Source: Bradyrhizobium manausense
Lineage (GTDB): Bacteria > Pseudomonadota > Alphaproteobacteria > Rhizobiales > Xanthobacteraceae
Assembly (NCBI RefSeq): GCF_001440035.1
Contig: NZ_LJYG01000106.1
Span: forward strand, 34,732 to 70,494
Direction: 5' to 3'
DNA: 35,763 bases
Notes under the pieces: model-generated
Databases searched by the model: none
Told to the model about the DNA's origin: nothing
What the model saw: only the letters and a program-made list of their open reading frames with translations
Part shown: positions 22,421 through 30,434 of the stretch, piece after piece
Numbering within the stretch: the first letter of the stretch is position 1
Layout: every line of letters starts with the position of its first letter
Translations under genes and position numbers: made by a program

Positions 22421-23719
22421 ATGCAGATGCCTGTTACCCCGCCTAATTCCGAGCTCGAGCAGCGCGTGCTGTCGCGCATCACGGAGCAGCGCTGGCTTGA
22501 ACTGGCATCGGAGTTGATCCGCACCGGCCAGCCGCGCTCCGGCAATCCGCTCGATCCCGACCTGCCGCCGGCCGAGGAAGAGGCAATCTCGATGCTGGTC
22601 GCGGGCAAGCTCGAAGCCCTCGGCATGGAGGTCACCAAGCACAGTGCGCAGCCGCACCGGCCGAACGTGCTCGGCGTGTTGAAGGGACGCGAGGGTGCGC
22701 CGTCGCTGATCCTCAACGATCACCTCGATACCTATCCGGTGGTCGAGCCGGAGAAATGGCACATGACGGATTTCGATCCGTTCAAGGCCACGCGTCACGG
22801 TGACCTGCTCTATGCCCGCGGCACATCCGACACGCGCGGCAATCTCGCCGCATCGCTGCTGGCGGTGCAGGCGCTGATTGAGGAGGGTGTGAAGTTCGAT
22901 GGCACATTGATGTGCTGCTACACCGTCGACGAGGAGCGCAACGGCACCGAGGGCTCCATCTATATGCTGAGCAAGGTCGGCCTGACCGCCGACTACGAGA
23001 TCACTGCGGAGCCGACCGCCTGGGGCGACGTCTCCGGCGATTGGGGCATGAACCTCTCGGTCGCCAATTCAGGTCATTGCCTGGTCGAGGTGACGGTCCA
23101 GGGGGTCAAGTCGCACATCTGGCGGCCCGACATCAGTGTCAACGCCATCATGGAGTCGGCCAAGCTGCTGCCGAAGCTGAAGGAGATGGCGTTCACGCAT
23201 GTCCCCGGCAAGTTCATGGGCCACACGCCGCCTTGTTGCTCGGTGGTGCGCATTCGCGGTGGCCTGCCCGGCGAGATGCAGTTCTCTCCGGATGCCTGCA
23301 CCATCACGCTTGCGGTGGTCGGCGTCGTGCCCGGCATGACGCTGGACAGCGTCCTGTCCGACATCGAGCGCCTCGGCAAGGAAACGTTTGCGGGCGTCAA
23401 CGACGTCAAGGTCGCGGTGCGCCAGGTACCGGGCTCTCTGTTCGTGAACGCTACCGAGCCGGTGCCGGTGGAGGAGGAGCCTTGCCGCTCCTTGCGCGCG
23501 GTCTACCGGCGCCTGATGGGCCGCGAGCCCGGCGTCAATCGCAAGAACGCCTTCAACGACACCATCCGCTTCCGCGAGGCCGGCATCAACGCGGTGACCT
23601 TCGGTCCCGGCGAGGATGGCTGGGCTGTCGACAATGAGAATATCTCGATCACCAAGTCGGTGATGGCGACGCAGATCTATGCGCTGACCATCATGCAGAT
23701 CCTGGGAGTTCGCACATGA
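22421..23719 (+). CDS. M20 family deacylase/amidohydrolase (ArgE/DapE-like)
   Basis: A 432-residue zinc hydrolase of the ArgE/DapE group. Visible residues: H101 and D103 in HLDTYPV, bridging D137 in RGTSDTRGN, E171/E172 in YTVDEERNG, E197 in TAEPTA and the dimerisation-domain His in VQGVKSHIWRPDISVNA. The usual last metal ligand, a His near the C-terminus (GPG...AH), appears as V403 in FGPGEDGWAVDNEN, so the second zinc may be held differently or be absent. GGAA lies 6 bases before the ATG. It is the first gene of an operon whose next start overlaps its stop (ATGA). The substrate is probably an N-acyl or N-formyl compound imported by the linked transporter, but this is inference. Confidence 0.88.
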   Translation: MQMPVTPPNSELEQRVLSRITEQRWLELASELIRTGQPRSGNPLDPDLPPAEEEAISMLVAGKLEALGMEVTKHSAQPHRPNVLGVLKGREGAPSLILNDHLDTYPVVEPEKWHMTDFDPFKATRHGDLLYARGTSDTRGNLAASLLAVQALIEEGVKFDGTLMCCYTVDEERNGTEGSIYMLSKVGLTADYEITAEPTAWGDVSGDWGMNLSVANSGHCLVEVTVQGVKSHIWRPDISVNAIMESAKLLPKLKEMAFTHVPGKFMGHTPPCCSVVRIRGGLPGEMQFSPDACTITLAVVGVVPGMTLDSVLSDIERLGKETFAGVNDVKVAVRQVPGSLFVNATEPVPVEEEPCRSLRAVYRRLMGREPGVNRKNAFNDTIRFREAGINAVTFGPGEDGWAVDNENISITKSVMATQIYALTIMQILGVRT

Positions 23720-24549
23720 GCGTCGAGGCTAGCCCCATGGCCATTCCGATCTCGGCTGATCGCACGCGGCGCGGCAGCCTGAGGCTCCCGAAGGTCTCGC
23801 GGTCCGTTCTGCTCTCGACGCTCACCGTCGCCGTGCTGCTGGCGACATGGGCCGTCGTTACTGAGATGGGCTGGGCCAACGAGCTTTTTCTGCCGAAGCC
23901 GCAGGCGGTGTGGGCTGCCTTCATCAAGACCATGACCAAGGGCTACCAGGGCGCAACGCTGCTTCAGCATCTCGGTGCCAGTCTTTATCGCATTCTCGTC
24001 GCTTTCGCCCTGGCCTGCCTGATCGGCATTCCGCTGGGAATCCTGATGGGTGTCTCGCGCAATGCGCGCGCGCTGCTCAATCCTCTGATCGAGTTTTACC
24101 GGCCGCTGCCGCCGCTCGGGCTCTACACGCTGCTGGTGATGTGGCTCGGCATCGGCGAGAGCTCGAAACTGTCGCTGCTGTTTCTTGCCGGCCTGCCAGG
24201 CATCGTCATCTCGACGGTCCAGGCCGTCACCAGCGTCGATCCTGTCTATGTGCGCGCCGCGCAATCGCTCGGTGCGACCCGGCGCGACCTGCTGTTTCAC
24301 GTCTATTTGCCCGCAGCCGGCCCGCTGATCCTTGCCGGCATGCGGATCTCGCTTGGCTTCACCTACACCGTTCTTGTCGCCGCCGAGATCGTTGCGGCAT
24401 CCGCCGGTATCGGCTGGATGATCTGGGACGCCGCAAAGTTCCTGCTGTCCGATGTCGTGATCATGGGCCTGATCGTGCTCGGCCTCACCGGCGTCTTGCT
24501 TGACCTGATGATGCGCGGCATCGCGAAACTATTGATGCCGTGGTCGTGA
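23716..24549 (+). CDS. ABC transporter permease (SsuC/TauC type)
   Basis: A 277-residue inner-membrane permease of the nitrate/sulfonate/taurine/pyrimidine family. The N-terminus (about 35 residues) is polar, followed by a first helix SVLLSTLTVAVLLATWAVVTE. Later come FALACLIGIPLGILMGVSRN, the loop RPLPPLGLYTLLVMWLGIGES typical of SsuC/TauC, and the EAA loop VRAAQSLGATRRDLLFHVYLP. It starts within the M20 stop (ATGA), so it is translationally coupled. The matching binding protein follows after 36 bases. No ATPase gene is found in this operon or the window, so the energy subunit must come from elsewhere. Confidence 0.92.
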   Translation: MSVEASPMAIPISADRTRRGSLRLPKVSRSVLLSTLTVAVLLATWAVVTEMGWANELFLPKPQAVWAAFIKTMTKGYQGATLLQHLGASLYRILVAFALACLIGIPLGILMGVSRNARALLNPLIEFYRPLPPLGLYTLLVMWLGIGESSKLSLLFLAGLPGIVISTVQAVTSVDPVYVRAAQSLGATRRDLLFHVYLPAAGPLILAGMRISLGFTYTVLVAAEIVAASAGIGWMIWDAAKFLLSDVVIMGLIVLGLTGVLLDLMMRGIAKLLMPWS

Positions 24550-24585
24550 TTCATGGGCCTGATTCCAATCCGAGGGGAGACCAGT

Positions 24586-25596
24586 ATGATCAAGAGACTT
24601 GTTGCCGCGGTTGCTGTCGCCACGTTTGCATTCACGTCCACCGCACGCGCCGAGGACAAGCCGGCCAAGATCACGGTCGGCTATCTGAACCTGGTGAACG
24701 CGCAGCTCGTGACAAAACACCTCGGCCTGCTCGCCAAGGAGATGCCGGATGTCGACATCAAATACGTCAAGGTCGGAGGTGGCGGCGACATGCTGCGCGC
24801 GATCGCCGGCAACGACGTCGATTTCGGCGGCCTCGGCAATCCGCCGACGGCGATCGGGGTCACGCGTGCCTTGCCGATCAAGGGTATCCTCGTCATCAAC
24901 ATGCTCGACTATGTCGAGTCGATGGTGGTCCGCACCGACAAGAACATCACCTCGTTCAAGGACCTCAAAGGCAAGACGGTCGCCGCGCCGTTCGGCTCGA
25001 CCACGCATTATCTGCTGCTCCAGGCGTTGAAGGACGAGGGCGTCGATCCCGCTTCGATGAAGATCCTGGATCTCGCGCCGTCGGATATCGCAGCGGCCTG
25101 GCTTCGCGGTGACATCGATGCCGCCTGGTTCTGGGAACCGAACCTCGACAGGGCCGTGAAGAACGGCGGCAAGATCCTCATCACCTCTGGAGAGATGGCC
25201 AAGCGCGGTTACCCGACCTGGGACATCGGCGTCGTCATGAATGCGTTCGCGGACAAATATCCTTCTTACGTCGAGAAGTTCGTCAAGGCCGAGTGCGAGG
25301 GGATCGATTTCTGGCTGAAGAATCCTGAGAAGACGGCCGAGATCATCGCGGAGGAGCTGTCGCTGCCGCTCGAGGATGCAACGCGCATGATGAAGGGCAC
25401 CGGTATGGTCCCCTGCGACAAGCAGCTCACCGGAGATTATCTCGGCACGTCCGCAAAGAAGGGCAAGTTCGTCGATACGCTGGTGTCGACCGCCGACTTT
25501 CTGGTCAAGCAGGAACGACTGCCGAAACTGCTGCCGCGCGCCGACTTCGAAACCTTCGTCCAGCCGGCCTATCTCGAGAAAGTCATCGGCCGTTAA
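24586..25596 (+). CDS. ABC transporter substrate-binding protein (TauA/SsuA, NMT1-like)
   Basis: A 336-residue periplasmic binding protein. Start ATG 24586 is favoured over 24553 because GGGGAG lies 7 bases before it and the signal peptide (RLVAAVAVATFAFTSTARA) then begins at once. The mature part opens KITVGYLNLVNAQLVTKHLG. Family marks are VKVGGGGDMLRAIAGNDVDFGGLGNPP, FKDLKGKTVAAPFGSTTHYLL and WFWEPNLDRAVKNGGKIL, as in taurine and aliphatic sulfonate binding proteins. The lock on substrate is unclear; linked M20 and amidase genes favour a nitrogen-containing amide over a sulfonate. It is coded 36 bases after the permease gene. Confidence 0.92.
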   Translation: MIKRLVAAVAVATFAFTSTARAEDKPAKITVGYLNLVNAQLVTKHLGLLAKEMPDVDIKYVKVGGGGDMLRAIAGNDVDFGGLGNPPTAIGVTRALPIKGILVINMLDYVESMVVRTDKNITSFKDLKGKTVAAPFGSTTHYLLLQALKDEGVDPASMKILDLAPSDIAAAWLRGDIDAAWFWEPNLDRAVKNGGKILITSGEMAKRGYPTWDIGVVMNAFADKYPSYVEKFVKAECEGIDFWLKNPEKTAEIIAEELSLPLEDATRMMKGTGMVPCDKQLTGDYLGTSAKKGKFVDTLVSTADFLVKQERLPKLLPRADFETFVQPAYLEKVIGR

Positions 25597-25656
25597 GGCC
25601 AGTGCCGGCGGGCTTGTCTCGCCGGCATAGTCCCGTTCCTGCAGGTACAGAACGAC

Positions 25657-27012
25657 ATGGATATCTCGCCCCGCTATCTCCGCGCCGCCTATCGCAGCGG
25701 CGCGCTCAGACCATCCGATATCGCCGCGCATGTGCTGTCGCGCCTTGGGGATGCCGACCAGAGCGGCGTCTGGATATCGAAAGCCAAACCCGAGAATGTC
25801 ATGGCCGCCGCGCGTGCGCTCGATGCGCGCGTCCATGAAATCGACAAGCTGCCGCTCTACGGGCTGATCGTCTCGGTGAAGGACTGTATCGATGTGGCAG
25901 GCGAGCAGACCAGTTCGGCCTGCCCGGAATTCGCTTATGTCGCGAAAGTCACGAGCCCGGTTGTCGCCGACGCCATCGCCGCGGGAGCGATCTATATCGG
26001 CAAGACCAACATGGATCAGTTTGCCACCGGCCTCGTCGGTGTGCGCTCGCCCTACGGCATCGCGCGCAACCCGCATCATCCGGACTACATTCCCGGCGGC
26101 TCCAGTTCGGGCGCCGCGGTGTCGGTCGCGTCAGGCACATCGTCTTTTGCCTTCGGCACCGATACCGGCGGATCGGGCAGAGTGCCGGCGTCCTATTGCG
26201 GTGTCACAGGCTTCAAGCCGGCACCGGGTGCGTTCAGCCAGCGGGGCATGGTCTATGCCTGCCGGAGTTTTGATACCATCTCGCTCTACACGCGGGAGCC
26301 GGGCGACGGCTATGACGTCTATCGGGCGCTGGCGCGACGCGATCCCGAGGATTGCTTTTCACCAGTCGATTTTGCCGGCTGGACGGAGCAGATGCCTCCG
26401 ACGCGGCCATTCCGGATCGCGACACCTCGACCGGACCAGCTTAGGTTCTTCGGCAACGAAGAGACGGAGAGGCTGTTCGGCGGCGGGCTTCGCAAGTTGC
26501 GGCGGCTCGACATGTCGGTCGCTTCCACCGATTTTTCGCCGTTCACCTCGATCAACGATCTGATGTTCTTCGGGCCGTTCCTCGCCGAGCGGGATGTTTC
26601 GGTCGGCGCGTTCCTCGATGCCAATCCGGATGCCGGCGTCAGGATCGTGCGCGATCTCGTCGTCGGCAGCCGGAAGTTCACCGCGGCAGACGCCTATCGC
26701 GCGCTCTACCAGGTCAAGGAGGTGCAGCGTTCGCTGCGTGACTTCTGGCAAACTCACGACGCGTTGGTCGTGCCGACGGTCGGAACCGTCCTCACGATTG
26801 ACGACGTCGCGCGCGATCCGCTGACGGCAAATTTCAACAATGGCTACTACACGAACTACGCCAATCCGCTGGGGCTCGCCGCAATCGCGGTGCCGAATGC
26901 GATGACCAGGGCGGGCGTGCCCCATGGCGTCACCTTTCTGGCGCCGGCGGGGCGGGAGCGCCTGCTCGCCGACCTCGCCTGTGCATTCACGGGAGCGGAA
27001 GCCCAGGCTTGA
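25657..27012 (+). CDS. Amidase signature family hydrolase (AtzF-like, allophanate hydrolase type)
   Basis: A 451-residue amidase with the Ser-cisSer-Lys triad visible: K75 in VSVKDCIDVAG, cis-Ser in GGSSSGAAVSVASG (149-151) and nucleophile S173 in TDTGGSGRVPAS. The spacing, YGIARNPHHPDYIPGG and GVTGFKPAPGAFSQRGM resemble the amidase half of allophanate hydrolase AtzF/DUR2, but there is no C-terminal allophanate domain. It could therefore be another amidase. It lies 60 bases after the binding-protein gene and may share its transcript. Together with the M20 enzyme it suggests stepwise release of ammonia from an imported compound. Confidence 0.87.
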   Translation: MDISPRYLRAAYRSGALRPSDIAAHVLSRLGDADQSGVWISKAKPENVMAAARALDARVHEIDKLPLYGLIVSVKDCIDVAGEQTSSACPEFAYVAKVTSPVVADAIAAGAIYIGKTNMDQFATGLVGVRSPYGIARNPHHPDYIPGGSSSGAAVSVASGTSSFAFGTDTGGSGRVPASYCGVTGFKPAPGAFSQRGMVYACRSFDTISLYTREPGDGYDVYRALARRDPEDCFSPVDFAGWTEQMPPTRPFRIATPRPDQLRFFGNEETERLFGGGLRKLRRLDMSVASTDFSPFTSINDLMFFGPFLAERDVSVGAFLDANPDAGVRIVRDLVVGSRKFTAADAYRALYQVKEVQRSLRDFWQTHDALVVPTVGTVLTIDDVARDPLTANFNNGYYTNYANPLGLAAIAVPNAMTRAGVPHGVTFLAPAGRERLLADLACAFTGAEAQA

Positions 27013-27084
27013 GCATTTTCCCCGCGTTGCAATCCAAGCGGAGACCTCCTAGCCTTCGAGCCGTCGCTCGAAGGGAGACCGATT

Positions 27085-27825
27085 GTGGGGCGCAGTCATG
27101 CGCATGATGAGGCCGATCCGGGTGAGTCTTCAAGTGGGCCTTGCGCCGAGGTGCAAGCGGCCGGGACCGGACGTTATGTGCTGAAGGCGCTCGACAAGGC
27201 CGATCTCGACCTGGTGATGCGGACCGGCAGGCTCGCGGCCTACCAGAACCGCGAATATCTGCTGCGGGAGGGAGAGCCCGCGAACGGCATCCACATCATC
27301 CTGAACGGGATCGTGGAAAGTACCCATGCCGGCACACAGGGACGCGAGCTGATGCTGGCGACCTGGGAGGCCGGCGACTTCGTCGGTGCGCCCTACATTC
27401 TCGGCGATCATCGCCATAGCTGGTCGGCCCGGGCGCTTGGCCGGGTCGAGGCGCTGCATCTCGACCAGGACGCGATCCGAACGTTGATCGCACGATCGCC
27501 GTCGTTTGCGGTGGCACTGATCGAGTGCCTCGGCTTCAAGGGTGAGACATATTCGATGCTGGCGCAGACGCTGGCGGGGCAGAAGGCGGCGGAGCGGCTG
27601 GTGCTGCTGCTGGTGAAGCTGTGCGAAAACGCTGCTCAGGACGAGAGTGGCCCAATTTCGCTCGGCCGCATCACGCAGGCCAACCTGGCGCGCATGATTG
27701 GTGCGACACGGCAGTCGATCAGCCTGATCCTCGGTCGGCTGCAGGACGAGGGCATCATCTCGACCGGTCCGACCAAAATGGTCGTCAACGATCTCGCGGC
27801 GTTGAGGAAGCAGGTGGCCGATTAG
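27085..27825 (+). CDS. Crp/Fnr family transcriptional regulator
   Basis: A 246-residue regulator. The start is GTG 27085, supported by AGGGAG about 8 bases upstream. The cyclic-nucleotide-type beta-roll covers about 50-150 (YLLREGEPANGIHIILNGIV, ELMLATWEAGDFVG), then a dimer helix. The C-terminal winged helix-turn-helix includes ITQANLARMIGATRQSISLILGRLQDEGII. FNR-type Fe-S cysteines near the N-terminus are absent (the one Cys, in GPCAEVQ, is not in a cluster), so an oxygen-sensing cluster is unlikely. It follows the amidase gene by 72 bases on the same strand and probably regulates the operon. The effector is unknown. Confidence 0.9.
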   Translation: MGRSHAHDEADPGESSSGPCAEVQAAGTGRYVLKALDKADLDLVMRTGRLAAYQNREYLLREGEPANGIHIILNGIVESTHAGTQGRELMLATWEAGDFVGAPYILGDHRHSWSARALGRVEALHLDQDAIRTLIARSPSFAVALIECLGFKGETYSMLAQTLAGQKAAERLVLLLVKLCENAAQDESGPISLGRITQANLARMIGATRQSISLILGRLQDEGIISTGPTKMVVNDLAALRKQVAD

Positions 27826-27844
27826 CGAACGCCGCGGTAGACAG

Positions 27845-28198
27845 TCATTTCGAAGCCGGTTTCGACGGCGGCGGGGCCAGCCCCATGCAGCGCTGCACCT
27901 CGGCCGGGACGTCGTAGGTCCGCATGATATGGCGGCTGTCGCGCAGGCCCGTGGCCTCGCGCTGGACCACAAACATCCAGAGCGCCTGACCGGCCTCCAT
28001 CACCAGCTTGCGCCTGGCAGGCTGCATCGCAGCTGGCGTCTCCGAGGACGACTCCGAGGTTTCATGGGCGGCGTCGAATTCGCGCAGGCGCGCCAGCGCC
28101 TGCTCGAGCGTGCGGCCCATCCGTCCAAGCGCCGAGGCTTGTTCCTGGACGATCTCATAATGGAGGATATCGACCGGCGGGCGAAGGTCACGGGACAT
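27845..28198 (-). CDS. Small hypothetical protein (DUF6665-like)
   Basis: A 117-residue protein with ATG at 28198. A TTG three codons earlier is the alternative; neither has a strong ribosome binding site. The front RDLRPPVDILHYEIVQEQAS and ALGRMGRTLEQALARLREFD resemble, from memory, the short rhizobial DUF6665 proteins. The middle is Ser/Thr-rich, then a helix (LVMEAGQALWMFVVQREATG) and a Pro/Lys tail. It is cytoplasmic with no membrane segment. It lies 55 bases after the TetR gene on the same strand. Function unknown. Confidence 0.6.
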   Translation of the reverse strand: MSRDLRPPVDILHYEIVQEQASALGRMGRTLEQALARLREFDAAHETSESSSETPAAMQPARRKLVMEAGQALWMFVVQREATGLRDSRHIMRTYDVPAEVQRCMGLAPPPSKPASK

Positions 28199-28253
28199 GG
28201 CGCGCAATATAAAGCGGCACGAACCGCGGGCGCAACGCGTCGCCGGCTTCCGC

Positions 28254-28889
28254 TCACTTCGCCTTGTACGCGGCCAGAAACATCCGCGTCGCGCTGTCGA
28301 TCACTTCCGCCATGCGCTGTTCCGAAGGCGGCGGCGCGGCCTGGAAGATGAGCGGCAGGAAGAGCGAGGCCTTGCTGAGTTCCATGAACTGCGAGGCCGC
28401 AAGGTCGCAATCGTCGATGGCGAGATCGCCGGAGGCGACATGGGCCTTCAGATATTCGGAAAGCCGGTTGATGGTCTTGTCCAGCACGCGCAGATAATAG
28501 CGGCGACCGACGTCGGGCATGCGCTCGGCAATCGCCATCACGGTGCGAATCGCCGATCCGCCGCCGGGCCGGCAGAGCAGATGCAGATAGGCCTGGCCGA
28601 AATCCTTCAGCGTGGTCTCGGCATCGCGCGCAGGGTCGAAATTGAACACGACCTGGCCGTGAAACAGCGCTTCCTCCTCGAGGATGGCTTCGAACAGCGC
28701 GCTCTTGTCGGCGAAGTAGACGTAGAGCGTCCCCTTGGAGACGCCGGCCGCGCGCGCGATCTCGCCCATGCTGGCGCCGTCAAAACCCAGATCCATGAAC
28801 ACCTTGCGGGCGCCGGCCAGGATCTGGCGGCGCTTGGAGCTGTCCTCGTCCGGGAGGACGTGCAGATGTTCGCGGTTTGCTGCAACCAT
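28254..28889 (-). CDS. TetR/AcrR family repressor of the emrAB-like operon
   Basis: A 211-residue regulator. The helix-turn-helix is classical TetR: KRRQILAGARKVFMDLGFDG, ASMGEIARAAGVSKGTLYVY and FADKSALFEAILEEE. The C-terminal domain (about 70-211) resembles AcrR-type TetR_C proteins, with GRRYYLRVLDKTINRLSEYL and QFMELSKASLFLP. ATG 28889 is preferred because an in-frame extension to 28952 reads Pro/Arg-rich and lacks homology; GGAGA lies 10 bases upstream. It is divergent from the EmrA-like gene, and a perfect palindrome overlaps the promoters of both. Autorepression with release by a pump substrate is the usual scheme and is inferred. Confidence 0.9.
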   Translation of the reverse strand: MVAANREHLHVLPDEDSSKRRQILAGARKVFMDLGFDGASMGEIARAAGVSKGTLYVYFADKSALFEAILEEEALFHGQVVFNFDPARDAETTLKDFGQAYLHLLCRPGGGSAIRTVMAIAERMPDVGRRYYLRVLDKTINRLSEYLKAHVASGDLAIDDCDLAASQFMELSKASLFLPLIFQAAPPPSEQRMAEVIDSATRMFLAAYKAK

Positions 28890-28997
28890 TGGTTCAGGGT
28901 CTCCAAAGGTTTTGGCGCGGTCTTGGCGCGGTCTTGGGGTGATTGAACCCAAATAAAGGATTCGGGCCAGTAGGGTCCCGCCAGCGATATTTAGTAT

Positions 28998-29020
28998 ATT
29001 GACCGAACGGTTCGGTCAAT
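28998..29020. promoter_or_regulatory. Perfect 23-bp TetR-type operator palindrome
   Basis: ATTGACCGAAC (28998-29008), a central G, then GTTCGGTCAAT (29010-29020) form a perfect inverted repeat. It lies between the divergent TetR and EmrA-like genes. In the minus direction the palindrome supplies a -35 TTGACC, with TATACT or TACTAA 15-17 bases on. In the plus direction TTGACC lies 18 bases before TATTTG. A repressor bound here would block both promoters. Confidence 0.8.
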
Positions 29021-29096
29021 GGTATTTGGGATGGGTGAGCGGGATTGCGGCCGTGCGACGGCTGCCCCCGATCGCGTTTTTATTGGGGAGGCCTTT

Positions 29097-30404
29097 ATGG
29101 CCACATCGAGAGATCAGGCTGCGCGCGTCCTTCGCCAGGAAGCGGTGGAGACGACGACGGCGAACGGCGAAGCTGCGACCGGGACGTCCGCAGCCCTCGC
29201 CGAGCAGTTGCGGTCTCATGTGGTCGAAGAAAGCAAGCGCCGCACCAGTGAGGCGCCGGAGAAGCCTGTGACCAATCAGCCGGCTCCGACCGCCCCGGCC
29301 GCTCCGGCGCCGAAGCCCGGCAAGCGCAAATTCGTCATGATGGGCGTCGGCCTGGTGCTGGCGCTCGCAGCCGCCGGCTATGCCGGCTACTACACGCTGG
29401 TCGGCCGCTTCTATGTCTCGACCGACGACGCCTATGTCCGTGCCAACAATACCATGCTGGGCGCGCGCGTGGCCGGCCATATCTCCTCGATCCTGGCCAG
29501 AGACAACACGCCGGTGCATGCCGGCGAGATCGTCATGCGTATCGACGACGGCGACTACAAGATCGCTGTCGACGCCGCCGCGACCAAGATCGCGACCCAG
29601 CAGGCGACCATCGACCGCATCGGCCGCCAGGTCGCGGCGCTCGACAGCCAGGTCGCGCAGGCCAAGACGCAGCTCGTCTCGGCGGAGGCCGGGCTCAAGC
29701 GCGCCGATCTCGATTATGAGCGCCAGCAGGCACTGAGCAGCAAGGGCTTTGCCTCGCGCGCGACCTTCGAGAGCTCGGAAGCCGGCCGCGACCAGGGCGC
29801 AGCGGCCGTCAAGGCCGCTCAGGCCGCCTACGATGTTGCGGTGAGCAATGTCGATGTCGCCAAGGCCCAGCAGGCCGAAGCCCAGGCCCAGCTCGCCGAG
29901 CTCAAGACCACGCTCGCCAAGGCCGAGCGCGACCTCTCCTTCACGGCGGTGCGCGCACCGGTCGACGGCATCTTCTCCAACCGTCTCGTCAACGCCGGCG
30001 ATTTCGTTGCCGTCGGCCAGCGTCTCGGCAATGTCGTGCCGCTCGACGAGGTCTATATCGACGCCAATTTCAAGGAGACGCAGCTCAAGAGGATTCGTCC
30101 CGGCCAGCCGGTGACGATCAAGGTCGACGCCTACGGCATGCGCAAGTTCTCCGGCGTCGTCGACAGCATTGCGGCGGGCGCCGGCTCGGTGTTCACGCTG
30201 CTGCCGCCCGACAACGCCACCGGCAACTTCACCAAGATCGTGCAGCGCGTCCCGGTCCGCATCCGCGTGCCGAAGTCGGTCGCCAAGCAGAACCTGCTGC
30301 GCGCCGGCATGTCGGTCTACGCCACCGTCGACACCAACACGGGCGCCGCCGACGCCGACAGCGAGATCGATCTGGACGATCCCACCATGATCCATCCGCA
30401 GTAA
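29097..30404 (+). CDS. HlyD-family membrane fusion protein (EmrA-like)
   Basis: A 435-residue periplasmic adaptor for a tripartite efflux pump. Start ATG 29097 has GGGGAGG 6 bases upstream. A cytoplasmic tail of about 75 residues, ending in a Pro/Ala/Lys-rich stretch, precedes one membrane helix (FVMMGVGLVLALAAAGYAGYY). Next come the first barrel-sandwich half (RFYVSTDDAYVRANNTMLGA, HISSILARDNTPVHAGEIV), a long coiled-coil hairpin of Ala/Gln repeats (about 165-285), and the second half (LSFTAVRAPVDGIFSNRLV, VGQRLGNVVPLDEVYI). The tail is longer than in E. coli EmrA. It is followed 30 bases on by the EmrB-like gene. Substrates are not predictable. Confidence 0.93.
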   Translation: MATSRDQAARVLRQEAVETTTANGEAATGTSAALAEQLRSHVVEESKRRTSEAPEKPVTNQPAPTAPAAPAPKPGKRKFVMMGVGLVLALAAAGYAGYYTLVGRFYVSTDDAYVRANNTMLGARVAGHISSILARDNTPVHAGEIVMRIDDGDYKIAVDAAATKIATQQATIDRIGRQVAALDSQVAQAKTQLVSAEAGLKRADLDYERQQALSSKGFASRATFESSEAGRDQGAAAVKAAQAAYDVAVSNVDVAKAQQAEAQAQLAELKTTLAKAERDLSFTAVRAPVDGIFSNRLVNAGDFVAVGQRLGNVVPLDEVYIDANFKETQLKRIRPGQPVTIKVDAYGMRKFSGVVDSIAAGAGSVFTLLPPDNATGNFTKIVQRVPVRIRVPKSVAKQNLLRAGMSVYATVDTNTGAADADSEIDLDDPTMIHPQ

Positions 30405-30434
30405 GCGCGCGATCGGCGCTGCGAGGGTCAGACC

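Noticed and set aside
22421..27012. A thiamin-pyrimidine salvage operon (YlmB-like deacylase with a Thi-type transporter)
   Set aside because: The M20 and NMT1-like families would allow it, but no TenA or thiamin gene and no thiamin riboswitch is visible, so the idea has no direct support.
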